DNA of 64,000 bases from Secundilactobacillus mixtipabuli (GTDB lineage Bacteria; Bacillota; Bacilli; Lactobacillales; Lactobacillaceae): assembly GCF_002217925.1 (NCBI RefSeq), contig NZ_BCMF01000011.1, positions 29,482 to 93,481 of the forward strand, in the 5' to 3' direction. The notes under the pieces are model-generated. The model saw only the letters and a program-made list of their open reading frames with translations. It was not told the DNA's origin and made no database searches. This document shows, in pieces, positions 17,601 to 26,166 of the stretch (its first letter is position 1; each line of letters opens with the position of its first letter). The position numbers and the translations under genes are program-made.

Positions 17601-17645
17601 TTAGGCGCAGCTGGACTGAAACGTCGCAAACGAAATGATGAGTAA
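11628..17645 (+). CDS. MucBP-repeat LPXTG surface adhesin
   Basis: A 2005-residue cell-wall anchored protein, presumably binding mucin or other glycans. The N-terminus has the KxYKxGKxW-type signal (HYKAYKAGRRW) and a hydrophobic segment ending AYADS. A Ser/Thr/Ala/Gln-rich stretch follows, then a large unassigned region (about residues 160-1060) that resembles cell-surface adhesin domains. From about residue 1070 come MucBP-like units, with four in-register 168-residue repeats from residues 1186, 1354, 1522 and 1690. A Pro/Thr-rich spacer precedes the sortase motif LPQTN (1969-1973), a hydrophobic helix and the tail KRRKRNDE. The ATG has AGGGGG upstream. No frameshift is seen. It is monocistronic between two terminators. 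Ligand not determinable. Confidence 0.9.
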   Translation: MVGKNNHIRTIKSNLKEHYKAYKAGRRWIYASLASLAVGAGLLLGSTTAYADSVTDSASQPAEAPSSQTTAATVQKAAVVPLKTSQGTNNDNADGAVKAADQSQAAVDGASKTAEDSAVNTQQATAQPTQQANNSTAQTSEKKVLVDPTEDQLNAAKASAEQVYATTHQAQEIDAVAGEPASTTTGLTISESAIGTDTHAQSPLIITINANAKAGDIYKVTIPADNQLYTFDSVDSLGAEAGTTTTTLGTDGSHIITDTFATDTASTQRIKLNLTSPFLAPARMADVGKTVIKNVTFTVNDKPQTGVSFTQTVKPTTKLSTITMLHPDPSTVEQLLPNQNYIFGVSVNESDGIPYDDSLGTTNRASKVDNYGGTKIIIPVPTGFNLDNDSTAKMNAFTDGTTITQPGGKGTDVIINAPAGAGGQVGNNGILNSPEYQIVGAFDVSQTTTAQALTASGDVTFSQIINGDSTNNTITDSADPWKVTILPNNGGTNVGQSDVSPIAKGNSSGNSSQLVLDNIPSDDPENLNSFGFEFNSAANATDTQITIKVPDGLDATSIQTPAQGITPSAYLPDTSSYKYTLTLANGETETGTVAAGTKVTSADGSAIRTAVFEPNAIAAGSFAEASDDASGFSVKGHLATNYDDNTTAVKYNDKLTSSINISFKAGDEHYERKASVDQTAVEALAIGDAYLVTRTNHQTPGNSSAGTLQIRYDDFGQGQNTNSVDEPTFYFVLPKATTVASVNSLGSMNDDPIHDSRYTPDPTGAQLTQVTGAKVSEFTADNGQTVVKIDYSGTGKIVDFSQVTGYWGAVTLANNPDALPGDYPYYVYISSSKTKLVNSTKPIDSSFVQNDPNACLMRGEAGTGTWNISTASSFFNTSFAQGNTDATPVNPESGKNSVGTSDDKKTADMTFYDTIVYTSPATDAQDHNAIAVINLPTVGDSKGSQYTFDLKGPITMPTNFATANGDGTALNSTVLYSTTAQTFNTADTSPSTTGYVTADQIPNGDWSKIRSIMIQVSGIKPNTSTGRIAIAGKVADQTVDGKTITFNDMAGNTGYLQTAFYGDGSKVVVSSTDALIKIVGTSTVKARYHYVDAEGHDQYVEIPDLTQTVNDNVDTLKDYPKTKSEFNATDTALIPKGYQLETGTDNTVTRTIIDSGKKDGLAALGQVAHYYDDGDYVQYDLIGDSSLTVTYVDNDNKNQPVGAPFEVDGVTNQKGTYDVKVPDNYELAKGQADKLTYTITPDDTDNLTVNLVHKHTTDLPKGFNSTTTRKITVNNVDGTQTVINQDVTWTTDTDLVTHTTTYTPSGDYPDYVTPEVKGYTPSNIDTPAITNKATVEAPANPADVVINYTANKNSLTVTYVDNDNKNQPVGNPVEVDGVTNQKGTYDVKVPDNYELAPGQKDKSNYTITPDDTDNLTVNLVHKHDTKLPDGFSGTTTRTIIINGVDGTQKVTHQNVSWTANTDLVTQVTTYTPSGNYPNYVTPNVEGYTPTSANTPAVTPTVLKTMPTNPADVVINYTANKNSLTVTYVDNDNKNQPVGNPVEVDGVTNQKGTYDVKVPDNYELAKGQADKLTYTITPDDTDNLTVNLVHKHTTNLPDGFTGTTTRTITYTGLPAGNPNPVSQPLNWTADTDEVTHVTTYTPIGNYPQVISPSIPGYTPKEASVPAGIDQATTTRPVNSSITVTYSANNADLTVTYVDTDANNKVVGTPKTLTGKTNETGNYQVVIPDHYVLAAGQDDKVPYTFKAGNDTSDNLTIKLAHKLDRTTTISTRTIHYAVDDPSYTGTVPAPKVETITWQVVTDEVTSDSVATPDSAYDEVPSPTLPGYTVNPSQVGQQTVGKVATRDVPMYNEDVVVTYTPIAKPDGGGTPGTPTNIQKVPTPPENVPTDNTTTPGKVVTKTPEPGEAVTKTNQNQSNGGSGTSVETGENAGRAETLSETTTGASSHSANANSTTTVLDNQVNPSTTNQQQLPQTNEQNQATVGFGLLGMLTSLLGAAGLKRRKRNDE
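15183..17200 (+). repeat. four tandem 504-bp MucBP repeats
   Basis: Units begin at 15183, 15687, 16191 and 16695, exactly 504 bp (168 codons) apart. Each opens with (S/D)LTVTYVD and contains a VxIPDxY/VKVPDNYEL block. The first three are nearly identical over their first 70 codons at DNA level; the fourth is clearly diverged. Confidence 0.85.
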
Positions 17646-17674
17646 TGACGTCATTATAAAGTAAGGTCAAAACG

Positions 17675-17716
17675 AAAAGGGTATCACGATGTGAAAATCA
17701 CCGTGACACCCTTTTT
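17675..17716 (+). terminator. terminator of the adhesin gene
   Basis: AAAAGGGTATCACG and CGTGACACCCTTTTT form a long stem with a T-run. Confidence 0.85.
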
Positions 17717-17813
17717 AGTATAAGCTGGCGAATAAAACCCGTTCTTTTGTTGTGCTAGCTTCGGGCTCTAGCCTATAATGGAACTACGAGATTGAAGAGG
17801 AGTGAAACAACGT

Positions 17814-18518
17814 ATGAACGGGACACATTTATCTAATCGTCTACAAGTCGTCGCCGACTTTGTTCAGCCTGGTGCGCGGCTAGCCGATATTGGCTCAGAC
17901 CATGCTTATCTGCCGGTGCATTTAGCCAAACAGGGTGTCATTAGTGCGGCGATTGCTGGCGAAGTCGTGAAGGGACCTTACCACAATGCGTTAACTGAAA
18001 TCGAAAATGAACAGCTGACGGCTGTGATCACGGCACGGCTGGCGAACGGGCTAGAAGCGATTCAGCCAGAAGATCACATCGATACGGTGACGATCGCTGG
18101 GATGGGCGGCACGTTGATCACCAATATTCTAGAAAACGGCAAGTCGCATTTGACCCATCACGAACGGCTGATTTTACAGCCGAACGTGGGGGAAGACAAT
18201 GTCCGGCGGTGGCTGCAGGATAATCGCTATCAAATCATTGCTGAACGGATTCTAGCAGAGGACGGCCATATTTACGAAATTATTGTTGCTGATCCGACTG
18301 ATCAAGCAGTCAGCTATACGGCAGTTGAACTCAAATACGGTCCATTTTTATTGCAGGAAAAAAGTCCCGTGCTGCAACAAAAGTGGCGCCGTGAACAAGC
18401 GCGTCTTGACGAAGTTATTGCCACGATGAAACAGGCTAAAAACGCGCCACAAGAAAAGATTGCAGCCTTTACTCAGGAACGCGATCAGATTCAGGAGGTT
18501 ATTTTAGATGAAGGTTAA
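17814..18518 (+). CDS. trmK: tRNA (adenine-22-N1)-methyltransferase
   Basis: TrmK methylates adenine 22 in the D-loop of some tRNAs with S-adenosylmethionine. The 234-residue protein opens with LSNRLQVVADFV, then the SAM-binding motif ADIGSDHAYLPVHLA and the IAGMGGTLITNIL motif characteristic of this family. The C-terminus is a charged coiled-coil-like region. The frame is open from GTG 17802, but that codon overlaps the GAGGAG ribosome site, so ATG 17814 is the better start. The gene overlaps the Nif3-like gene by 11 bp, the conserved trmK-nif3 pair of Firmicutes. Confidence 0.92.
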   Translation: MNGTHLSNRLQVVADFVQPGARLADIGSDHAYLPVHLAKQGVISAAIAGEVVKGPYHNALTEIENEQLTAVITARLANGLEAIQPEDHIDTVTIAGMGGTLITNILENGKSHLTHHERLILQPNVGEDNVRRWLQDNRYQIIAERILAEDGHIYEIIVADPTDQAVSYTAVELKYGPFLLQEKSPVLQQKWRREQARLDEVIATMKQAKNAPQEKIAAFTQERDQIQEVILDEG

Positions 18519-19620
18519 AACCTTAATTGAACGGTTTGAACAATTTGCACCCAAGTCAATCGCTGAGCCGAAAGATCCAGTGGGGTTGCAGCTGGGTTCA
18601 TTGGAAGCTGAATGTCACAAAGTATTAGTCACGTTAGATGTGCGGCCAGAAGTGGTGGCTGAAGCCGTGGCTGCTGGCGCTGATTTTATTTTTGCGCATC
18701 ATCCGATGATGTTTCATCCAGCGCGTAATTTAGATTTGGAAGATCCGCAAAATCAGATGTATGCCACGTTATTGCAGCACCACATTACGGTGTACGCAGC
18801 GCATACCAATTTAGATAGTGCCGATGGCGGCATGAATGACTGGTTAGTTGATGCCTTAGGCTTGTCAAACACGGTTGGCATGGTTGACGGGATCCGCGAG
18901 GTTAATTATCTGCTCACCGTCCACGTGCAGCCGGTCTATGCGGATGCTGTCCGGTTGGCCATGGTGGGCGCCGGTGCTGGTGATATGGCCCGTTATTCCG
19001 GTGCCAGCTATGAATGGAATGGCACCACCTGGTTTACGCCCATGCAGGGAGCGGACCCGGAATTGGGCCCGGTGGGTGAACGCAACAACACCGATGAGTT
19101 AGCGATTCAGACGCGCGTACCCCATGCCAAATTACAGGCGGTGGTGAAAGCCATTAACGAAGTGTATCCTGGCGGGCATCCCGCTTTGGAACTGACCCAA
19201 CTCGATCACGAAGGCCATCAATATAGTATGGGTCGCATCGGTGATTTACCTAATAAAATGACCGTGCGAGAATTTGCGGCCCACTGCAAACAGGTGTTTA
19301 ACGTGCCGGGCTTACGCGTGGTGGCTGACGATCTGGACAAGACCGTGCAGCGAATTGCGGTGCTTGGCGGTGACGGCGGTAAATTCTTCAAGATTGCTCA
19401 GCAAAAGGGCGCGGACGCCTACGTGACCGGCGACGTTTATTACCATACGGGTCATGATATGATTGCGGCTCATTTTCCAGTGATCGATCCGGGCCACCAC
19501 ATTGAAAGTATCTGCAAGCCTCACTTGACTAAATTGTTCAAGCAGTGGGCAAGTGAACAGCAGTGGCCAATTGAAATTGTGCCATCTGAATTGAATACGG
19601 ATCCGTTTACGTTTATTTAA
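18508..19620 (+). CDS. Nif3-like dinuclear metal-centre protein (YqfO family)
   Basis: A 370-residue DUF34/NIF3 protein. Metal-binding histidines are seen in [29 protein letters not shown], and at the C-terminus in YYHTGHDM and DPGHHIES. Between the two halves lies the inserted PII/CutA-like domain of about 130 residues typical of the long YqfO form. Members are annotated as GTP cyclohydrolase I type 2 homologs, but the biological role is not settled. The ATG has AGGAGG 9 nt upstream inside trmK, showing coupling. It is followed after 14 bp by pepT. Confidence 0.9.
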   Translation: MKVKTLIERFEQFAPKSIAEPKDPVGLQLGSLEAECHKVLVTLDVRPEVVAEAVAAGADFIFAHHPMMFHPARNLDLEDPQNQMYATLLQHHITVYAAHTNLDSADGGMNDWLVDALGLSNTVGMVDGIREVNYLLTVHVQPVYADAVRLAMVGAGAGDMARYSGASYEWNGTTWFTPMQGADPELGPVGERNNTDELAIQTRVPHAKLQAVVKAINEVYPGGHPALELTQLDHEGHQYSMGRIGDLPNKMTVREFAAHCKQVFNVPGLRVVADDLDKTVQRIAVLGGDGGKFFKIAQQKGADAYVTGDVYYHTGHDMIAAHFPVIDPGHHIESICKPHLTKLFKQWASEQQWPIEIVPSELNTDPFTFI

Positions 19621-19634
19621 GGGGTGACGATGAC

Positions 19635-20873
19635 ATGCAATACGATGACTTAGTACCACGTTTTTTGACCTATATCAAAGTTGAAACCCGCTCTGATGAA
19701 GAGAGCACGACCGTTCCGTCCACTCAAAGTCAAGTCGATTTTTTGAAGACGCTGGCCGCCGAACTGAACCAGATCGGGTTGACTGATGTTCACGTCAGCG
19801 CGCCTAGCGGCTACGTTTTTGCCACGTTGCCCAGCAATCTTGATAGGCAGGTACCAACGATTGGGTTCATTTCCCACGTGGATACGGCCGACTTTAACGG
19901 CCAGGATATCCACCCGCAGATCGTTGAAAACTACGATGGGCATTCGGTGATTCCGTTGGACCCAGCTGGAAAATATGTGCTGGATCCCAAGGTGTTCCCT
20001 AACCTCTTAAATTACGCGGGTCAAACACTGATTACCACAGACGGCTCAACGTTATTAGGCTCAGACGATAAGTCCGGGGTGGCTGAAATTATGACCGCCA
20101 TGGCTTACCTAACGGCTCATCCAGAAGTTAAACATGGCACCATCAAGGTTGGCTTAGGACCAGACGAGGAAATCGGGACTGGTGCTGATCATTTTGACGT
20201 GCAGGATTTTGGTGCGGACTTTGCGTATACCGTTGATGGCGGACCGCTGGGGCAGTTGGAATACGAAACCTTCAACGCAGCGGATGGCCGGGTACACATT
20301 ACTGGGACCAACGTTCACCCAGGTTCAGCTAAGGATACCATGGTCAATGCTAACCAGTTGGCAATCGATTTTCATAATGCCTTACCGGAACATGACCGAC
20401 CCGAGAAGACGGCTAGACGAGAGGGCTTTTTCCACCTGTATAAAATGAGTGGCGACGTTGATACGGCTGATTTGAGTTACATTATCCGCGACCATGACCG
20501 GCAGCAGTTCGAAGACCGTAAACGGCTGTTTGCGGGTATTGCAGATCGGTTGAACGCTAAGTATGGTGACCAGACGGTGCAAGTCACCCTTAAAGACCAG
20601 TATTACAACATGCGTGAGATTATCGAAAAAGATATGAGCGTGGTAGAATTGGCTAAAAAAGCGATGACCGAATTAGGAATTAAACCGGATATCGCACCAG
20701 TGCGGGGCGGAACGGATGGGTCTAAGATTTCTTTCTTAGGCCTGCCGACGCCGAATATCTTTGCTGGCGGTGAAAACATGCACGGCCGGTTTGAATTTGT
20801 TTCGGAGCAGACCATGGCTAAAGCTACGGACGTGATTTTAAAAATGATTCAATTAAATGCTGAACAAGCATAA
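19635..20873 (+). CDS. pepT: peptidase T (aminotripeptidase)
   Basis: PepT removes the N-terminal residue from tripeptides in the cytoplasm, part of the peptide-use system of lactic acid bacteria. At 412 residues it has the usual length. The di-zinc M20 site is visible: [11 protein letters not shown] (His, Asp), [11 protein letters not shown] (bridging Asp), [13 protein letters not shown] (Glu-Glu), [13 protein letters not shown] and a late His in ENMHGRFEF. The ATG has GGGGTGA upstream and may be co-transcribed with trmK-nif3. A terminator follows at 20881-20924. Confidence 0.95.
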   Translation: MQYDDLVPRFLTYIKVETRSDEESTTVPSTQSQVDFLKTLAAELNQIGLTDVHVSAPSGYVFATLPSNLDRQVPTIGFISHVDTADFNGQDIHPQIVENYDGHSVIPLDPAGKYVLDPKVFPNLLNYAGQTLITTDGSTLLGSDDKSGVAEIMTAMAYLTAHPEVKHGTIKVGLGPDEEIGTGADHFDVQDFGADFAYTVDGGPLGQLEYETFNAADGRVHITGTNVHPGSAKDTMVNANQLAIDFHNALPEHDRPEKTARREGFFHLYKMSGDVDTADLSYIIRDHDRQQFEDRKRLFAGIADRLNAKYGDQTVQVTLKDQYYNMREIIEKDMSVVELAKKAMTELGIKPDIAPVRGGTDGSKISFLGLPTPNIFAGGENMHGRFEFVSEQTMAKATDVILKMIQLNAEQA

Positions 20874-20880
20874 TCCAGTC

Positions 20881-20924
20881 AAAAAGAGCTTTAACAGTTA
20901 AAGACGGCTGCTAAAACTCTTTTT
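20881..20924 (+). terminator. terminator after pepT
   Basis: AAAAAGAG and CTCTTTTT outer arms with an imperfect inner stem (TTTA-CAG/CTG-TAAA) and a T-run. Confidence 0.7.
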
Positions 20925-20946
20925 CACTTATAAGGAGCGTTACACA

Positions 20947-23067
20947 ATGACGGAGTACGCCATATTATGTGAGAAGGCCAGTGCGGCTAAGAACTTTGCG
21001 AGTGCTTTGGGCGGTACCAGCGGGGAGTTTGAAGGACAAACGTACCGAATCGTTCATTCCCATGGCCATTTGATGGAATTCGTTGATCCTAAGGAACAGG
21101 TGCCAGCGGATAAAGCGGCCCAGTACCGTTCTTGGAAACTGGAACACCTGCCCTGGCAAGTTAACGATTTTAGCTGGGAGAAACGGCCGATCATGGCCAA
21201 GAATCCGCGAACGGGCCGGAAAAAATCCACCAAGTCGGATTTAGCCGAGATCAAAAAGTCGGTGGCCGATTGCGATGTGATGGTCATCGCTACCGATGTG
21301 GATCCGTCCGGGGAAGGTGAACTGCTGGCCTGGGAGATCATTAACGCGATTAAATGGGAAAAACCAGTCAAGCGGCTGTACTTTGCGGATGAAGAAGCCC
21401 GTTCGATTCAAAGCGGTTTTCGTGAGATCAAATCGATCACAAGCCAAATGCAGGATGGAGATTACTTAAAGTCCGATGCCCGCAGCAAGTGGGACTTTCT
21501 GTCCATGCAGCTGACCCGGATCGCCACCACGGTGACAAAGCAGGCGGGTTATCCGGTGAAAGTGGTCCGTGAGGGGCGGTTAAAGTCGCTCATGGTGCGC
21601 CATGTTTACGAACAGTTAATGGCTATTAAAAATTACAAACGCAAGCCCTTCTATGAAGTGAAGTTTCAAGACAACGCGGAGCACGTTTTCGCCCGTCATT
21701 TTAAAGATGAGGACGAAGCAGCTAAGTGGCGTCATGAAAAACAGGCTGATGCCAAACACGAGCTGGAGCAGTACCACGAAAGTGCCATTACCAACGTTAA
21801 GACGGTCCGGCGCCACTCGGCACCACCGAAGTTATTGGACCTGTCAAACTTGGCGTCAATTTTGGCGCCCAAGGGCTATAGCGCTAAGGAAGTACTGAGT
21901 ACTTATCAAAAAATGTATGAAGCCAAAATCGTCAGCTATCCGCGGACGGATGATTCAAAAATCTCCATGGCACAGTTCTATCAACTACTGCCATTAGTGC
22001 CTAAGATTGCGGCAGTGGTCGACGTGGATCAAAAACTGCTGACGCACCGTGAACCACGGTTTACTCACGTCACTAACGGCAGTGTTGACCATGGGGCCAA
22101 CCGTCCCGGTGAAAAAGTGCCTAGTTCACTAAGCAGTTTAGCCAAGTACGGTAAAGCTGGGCCGGCCATTTATTCAGTTGTCGCCAAGAACTACCTGGCC
22201 ATGCTGGGGGAAGATTACCAATTTGACCACACAACGGCGGAGCTGAAGGATTATCCGGCGTTTAAGACAGCCTTCAACGTGCCAGTAGCTTTGAATTATA
22301 AATTAATCTTTGATAGTTCCCGTCAAATCAGTGATACGGATGAAGCGGGTGAAGCGACTAAGAAGCAGTTAGGGCAAACCGCGTCACCGTTCATTTTTGA
22401 AGGTGCCAATAAGAAACCGGTGAAACCAACCATGAAGTGGCTAATGAACTATTTACAGCACCACAATATTGGCACTGGGGCAACGCGGGTATCGACCTTA
22501 TCGCAGATCACCGCAGGGACGACCGCATTAATGAAAGAACGGCGGGGATTTTTATCCATGACCAATACGGGCACGATTTCCGCGATTCTCACCGAAGGGA
22601 CGATTATTAGCAGTACCAATGCCACTAAGCGGTTAATGGACCTGATGGAACAAGTGGGTGCGTTTAAATTACCCCCGGCGGAACTGCTGACCACCGCGAC
22701 CCAGACGGTGAACCACGATTTACCGATCATGGTTGCGAACGCTGATAAACTGAAAGTTAATTTGGGTGATCCCGAAAAACTGGTCAAGCATTATCCTAAA
22801 AAGGCGAAAACGGGTGGTCAAACTGCCAGTGGTAAAGAAGTGAATTTCAACCAAGTCTGGGGCGGCCATCACTTTTCCGAACAGGAAGTTGCCGACCTGT
22901 TGGCTGGAAAAGAAATCCACTTTCAAATTAAAACTAAGCGGGGCAAGGAAATGGCCGTTCATGGCAAACTTGCCCAGCAAACCTATCGCGGCCATAAATT
23001 CTGGGGCTTTAAACCAGCGGCTGACGTCTTCCAAAAGCCAACCAAAACCCGGCGAAAAGCCCGTTAA
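20947..23067 (+). CDS. type IA DNA topoisomerase, TopB-like
   Basis: A 706-residue type IA topoisomerase that relaxes or decatenates DNA by cutting one strand. The N-terminal TOPRIM domain starts ILCEKASAAKNFASAL and contains ATDVDPSGEGELLAWEI. The active-site tyrosine is Tyr331 in KIVSYPRTDDSKI, and GTGATRVSTLSQI follows. The C-terminus lacks the four-Cys zinc ribbons of TopA and instead has a basic tail with a short Toprim-associated repeat (FSEQEVADLLAGKEI). It is TopB-like, of the divergent kind often found on conjugative elements, but it stands in a chromosomal context here with no transfer genes nearby. The ATG has AAGGAGC upstream. Confidence 0.88.
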   Translation: MTEYAILCEKASAAKNFASALGGTSGEFEGQTYRIVHSHGHLMEFVDPKEQVPADKAAQYRSWKLEHLPWQVNDFSWEKRPIMAKNPRTGRKKSTKSDLAEIKKSVADCDVMVIATDVDPSGEGELLAWEIINAIKWEKPVKRLYFADEEARSIQSGFREIKSITSQMQDGDYLKSDARSKWDFLSMQLTRIATTVTKQAGYPVKVVREGRLKSLMVRHVYEQLMAIKNYKRKPFYEVKFQDNAEHVFARHFKDEDEAAKWRHEKQADAKHELEQYHESAITNVKTVRRHSAPPKLLDLSNLASILAPKGYSAKEVLSTYQKMYEAKIVSYPRTDDSKISMAQFYQLLPLVPKIAAVVDVDQKLLTHREPRFTHVTNGSVDHGANRPGEKVPSSLSSLAKYGKAGPAIYSVVAKNYLAMLGEDYQFDHTTAELKDYPAFKTAFNVPVALNYKLIFDSSRQISDTDEAGEATKKQLGQTASPFIFEGANKKPVKPTMKWLMNYLQHHNIGTGATRVSTLSQITAGTTALMKERRGFLSMTNTGTISAILTEGTIISSTNATKRLMDLMEQVGAFKLPPAELLTTATQTVNHDLPIMVANADKLKVNLGDPEKLVKHYPKKAKTGGQTASGKEVNFNQVWGGHHFSEQEVADLLAGKEIHFQIKTKRGKEMAVHGKLAQQTYRGHKFWGFKPAADVFQKPTKTRRKAR

Positions 23068-23075
23068 AATACTTT

Positions 23076-23092
23076 GGTCAAAAAAGGTCAAA
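23076..23092 (+). promoter_or_regulatory. CtsR operator upstream of clpB
   Basis: Two GGTCAAA heptads (23076-23082 and 23086-23092) separated by AAA match the CtsR consensus (A/GGTCAAA-NAN-A/GGTCAAA). They overlap or abut the -35 region of the clpB promoter. A further AGTCAAA half-site lies at 23134-23140, downstream of the -10. Heat-shock derepression by loss of CtsR binding is the expected control. Confidence 0.92.
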
Positions 23093-23097
23093 ACATT

Positions 23098-23126
23098 TTT
23101 ATTTTCGGTGAAACGTATGCTAGAAT
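23098..23126 (+). promoter_or_regulatory. clpB promoter
   Basis: TG-C-TAGAAT (23118-23126), an extended -10, with TTTATT 17 bp upstream as -35. It lies immediately after the CtsR operator. Confidence 0.7.
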
Positions 23127-23181
23127 GGACGAAAGTCAAAGGCAAAATTCAGCCAAATAAGTAAAGGATGATGATCGTTTA

Positions 23182-25797
23182 ATGAACCCAGACATTTTAA
23201 CGCAGTCAGTGACCGATGCGATTGCGGAAGCCCAGCAGATTGCCGTTAATCGCAAGCAGCAATCCATCGGTGTCTCCCACCTCTTTAAATTTTTGATTCA
23301 GCCAGGTCAGCTGGACCGACAGATTTTTAGTGAGCTTGGCCTGAATATGGATCAGCTCAACGCTGAACTGGATCACGAAATTGATCAAATCAGTGAGGTT
23401 GAAGGTCAAAACGTGACGTATGGTCAAAATCTGTCACCAGATCTATACCGCTTGCTGCAAAAAGCCGATGAGGTCCGTAAAGACTTGGACGATGAGTATA
23501 TTGCCAGTGACACCTTGATTATTGCCGTCGTGCAAATGAGCGGCAGTCGCTTCGGGGATTATCTAAATGAACAGGGTTTGACCCTTCAGCAGGTCAAAAA
23601 TAAAGTCACTGAAATTCGTGGAGGTGAAAAAATCACGTCTAAAAATCAAGAAGAGGGTTTTCAAGCGCTCGAAAAATACGGGACGGACTTGGTTAAAGCC
23701 ATGCGTAGCGGTAAGCGGGATCCCATTATTGGCCGGGATGAAGAAATTTTGACCGTAACGCGGATCCTTTCCCGGAAAACCAAGAATAACCCGGTTTTGA
23801 TCGGTGAACCCGGCGTTGGGAAAACGGCGATCGTTGAAGGCTTAGCACAACGAATCGCCCGCGGCGACGTGCCAGAAAACCTGAAAAACAAAACCATTTT
23901 CTCACTGGATATGGGATCGCTGATTGCCGGTGCTAAGTACCGGGGTGAATTTGAGGAACGGTTAAAAGCCGTCTTAAACGAGGTTAAGAAGTCCAATGGT
24001 GACATCATCATGTTTATTGATGAAATTCATAACATCGTGGGTGCTGGCAAGAGCGAAGGCAGTATGGATGCCGGTAATCTCCTAAAGCCCATGCTGGCGC
24101 GTGGTGAACTGCATTTGATCGGGGCCACGACGACGGATGAATACCGGCAGTACATGGAAAAGGATCGGGCCCTTGAACGCCGGTTCCAGCGGGTCGCTGT
24201 AGCAGAGCCTTCCGTTGAAGACACCATTACTATTTTACGGGGTCTGCGGGAACGCTACGAAATCCATCATGGCGTGCGAATCCACGATAACGCCTTGGTA
24301 GCAGCGGCTAAATTATCCGACCGATACATTACCGACCGCTATTTGCCAGATAAAGCGCTGGACCTGGTGGATGAGGCGTCAGCTTCGATTCGGGTGGCCA
24401 TGAATTCAGCACCAACGGAACTGGACCGGGCACGGCGGCAGCAGATGCGCCTGCAGGTGGAAGAAGCGGCTTTAAAGCAGGAGACCGACGAGGCGTCACA
24501 GGCCCGTTTGAAAGAAGTTCAAAAGACGTTAGCCGACGTGAAAGAAACCGTCAGCAACTTGAATGCGCGCTGGGAAGACGAAAAACAGTCGCTAGATGCC
24601 CTAAGCAAGAAGAAAACGGAGCTGGATCAAGCTAACCGTGAGTTAAACGATGCTGAAGCCCAATATGATTTGGATAAAGCGGCGGTTCTGCAACACGGCA
24701 CCATTCCGCAACTGAAAAAAGAATTAGCAGCGATGGAAAATAAGGATCATTCTGGTGACTGGCTGGTGGAAGAATCCGTCACTGAAAAAGAAATCGCCGC
24801 AGTGGTCGCTAAAATGACGGGAATCCCCGTTAATCGCTTGGTGGCCACTGAACGGGAAAAACTGCTGCATTTAGCGGATAACCTGCATCACCGCGTGATT
24901 GGTCAAGATGAAGCCGTTCAAGCGGTGTCAGACGCCGTATTACGTTCACGGGCAGGCTTACAGGATCCAAGTAAACCACTGGGTTCATTTCTGTTCTTAG
25001 GGCCTACTGGGGTGGGTAAAACGGAACTTGCGAAGGCCTTAGCTGAAAACCTGTTTGATTCCGAGGACGAAATGGTTCGCATCGATATGTCTGAGTACAT
25101 GGAGAAGGAATCCGTTTCCCGGTTAGTCGGGGCAGCGCCAGGCTACATCGGCTATGAAGAAGGCGGCCAGCTGACCGAGGCTGTTCGACGACACCCGTAT
25201 GCCATCGTCTTATTTGATGAAATTGAAAAGGCTCACCCAGACGTCTTCAACATCTTACTGCAGGTGTTGGATGATGGCCGTTTGACTGATAGCCAAGGTC
25301 GAACGGTAAACTTCAAGAACACGTTACTGATTATGACTTCTAATCTGGGATCAGATCTTTTGTTGGAAGGGACGGATGATCAAGGCCAGATTGCTGACGA
25401 TGCCAAGAAACAGGTTGCTAGTTTACTGCAACGGTCATTCAAACCGGAATTCTTAAACCGGATCGATGATACGATCATGTTTAAACCATTGACCATGGCG
25501 GATGTTGAACAGATCGTGGGCAAGCTGATTCAGCGGCTTTCTAACCGGTTGGCTGAACAGCAGATTGCATTGACGATCACGCCTGCGGCCACGAACTGGC
25601 TAGCCAAGCGCGGTTATTTGCCGGCTTATGGTGCGCGGCCATTGCAACGGACCATTACCAGCCTAGTCGAGACCCCATTAGCTAAGCTGATCATTGGTGG
25701 TCAAGTCACTGCTCAAGATACGGTTGAACTCGGATTAAATTCTGAGGGGAATGGTTTAACCTTTAATACCCGGCCGAACCAAGATCAGCAAAAATAA
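23182..25797 (+). CDS. clpB: ATP-dependent chaperone ClpB
   Basis: ClpB is the hexameric disaggregase that rescues aggregated proteins after heat stress, together with DnaK. The 871-residue protein has the N-terminal Clp repeat domain. The first AAA+ module follows (Walker [10 protein letters not shown], Walker [13 protein letters not shown]), then the long coiled-coil middle domain (about 410-530, rich in Glu/Lys/Gln) that separates ClpB from ClpC. The second AAA+ module has GPTGVGKTE and the typical C-terminus. The ATG has AAAGGATG upstream. Regulation by CtsR is evident from the operator at 23076-23092. A bidirectional terminator follows. Confidence 0.97.
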   Translation: MNPDILTQSVTDAIAEAQQIAVNRKQQSIGVSHLFKFLIQPGQLDRQIFSELGLNMDQLNAELDHEIDQISEVEGQNVTYGQNLSPDLYRLLQKADEVRKDLDDEYIASDTLIIAVVQMSGSRFGDYLNEQGLTLQQVKNKVTEIRGGEKITSKNQEEGFQALEKYGTDLVKAMRSGKRDPIIGRDEEILTVTRILSRKTKNNPVLIGEPGVGKTAIVEGLAQRIARGDVPENLKNKTIFSLDMGSLIAGAKYRGEFEERLKAVLNEVKKSNGDIIMFIDEIHNIVGAGKSEGSMDAGNLLKPMLARGELHLIGATTTDEYRQYMEKDRALERRFQRVAVAEPSVEDTITILRGLRERYEIHHGVRIHDNALVAAAKLSDRYITDRYLPDKALDLVDEASASIRVAMNSAPTELDRARRQQMRLQVEEAALKQETDEASQARLKEVQKTLADVKETVSNLNARWEDEKQSLDALSKKKTELDQANRELNDAEAQYDLDKAAVLQHGTIPQLKKELAAMENKDHSGDWLVEESVTEKEIAAVVAKMTGIPVNRLVATEREKLLHLADNLHHRVIGQDEAVQAVSDAVLRSRAGLQDPSKPLGSFLFLGPTGVGKTELAKALAENLFDSEDEMVRIDMSEYMEKESVSRLVGAAPGYIGYEEGGQLTEAVRRHPYAIVLFDEIEKAHPDVFNILLQVLDDGRLTDSQGRTVNFKNTLLIMTSNLGSDLLLEGTDDQGQIADDAKKQVASLLQRSFKPEFLNRIDDTIMFKPLTMADVEQIVGKLIQRLSNRLAEQQIALTITPAATNWLAKRGYLPAYGARPLQRTITSLVETPLAKLIIGGQVTAQDTVELGLNSEGNGLTFNTRPNQDQQK

Positions 25798-25801
25798 CGA
25801 C

Positions 25802-25841
25802 AAAAAAACGGCAGCTCCCAATCAGGAACCGCCGTTTTTTT
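25802..25841. terminator. bidirectional terminator between clpB and the DUF2929 gene
   Basis: AAAAAAACGGC and GCCGTTTTTTT arms with a 19-nt interior. It can serve both converging genes. Confidence 0.85.
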
Positions 25842-25848
25842 GTCGTTA

Positions 25849-26046
25849 TTATTTGTTCGCTTTTGTATCTGAGTTTGAAACTAATTTGACACCATTGGTG
25901 AAAATCAAGGCAGCGATGACTGCTACGACACCGATCTGTGCGGGTACGTAAGTCATGACTTCCAATTGACCGCCAATGTAACCAATGACTTCACCAAAAA
26001 TGATTGCCCAAAAAATAACAACCAGGTTTGCTTCTAAAGTTTTCAT
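25849..26046 (-). CDS. DUF2929-like small membrane protein
   Basis: A 65-residue protein with two hydrophobic helices (LVVIFWAIIFGEVIGYIGGQL and IGVVAVIAALIFTNGVKLV) and a short charged tail. Small two-helix proteins of this type (DUF2929) are found next to dnaE in lactobacilli; the function is unknown. The start is ATG 26046, with GAGGTG 6 nt upstream. The GTG at 26055 overlaps that ribosome site and is rejected. It lies back to back with dnaE. Confidence 0.75.
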   Translation of the reverse strand: MKTLEANLVVIFWAIIFGEVIGYIGGQLEVMTYVPAQIGVVAVIAALIFTNGVKLVSNSDTKANK

Positions 26047-26118
26047 TGTAGACACCTCGCAATCAAAGAAATTCTAGCATAATACCAGCCAAAATGAAAG
26101 CTTTAAAATGAGACACTC

Positions 26119-26127
26119 TGTTATAAT
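26119..26127 (+). promoter_or_regulatory. dnaE promoter
   Basis: TG-T-TATAAT, a perfect extended -10 box, 40 bp before the dnaE start. No strong -35. Confidence 0.65.
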
Positions 26128-26166
26128 GGTAAACGGAAGATTAACGAGAAAGGAAGCCGATTGATC

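Noticed and set aside
11628..17645. Additional genes inside the adhesin frame on either strand
   Set aside because: All are short shadow frames in repetitive sequence without ribosome sites.
17646..17653. TGACGTCA palindrome after the adhesin gene as an operator
   Set aside because: An 8-bp palindrome directly after a stop codon, before a terminator and far from a promoter, is likely chance.
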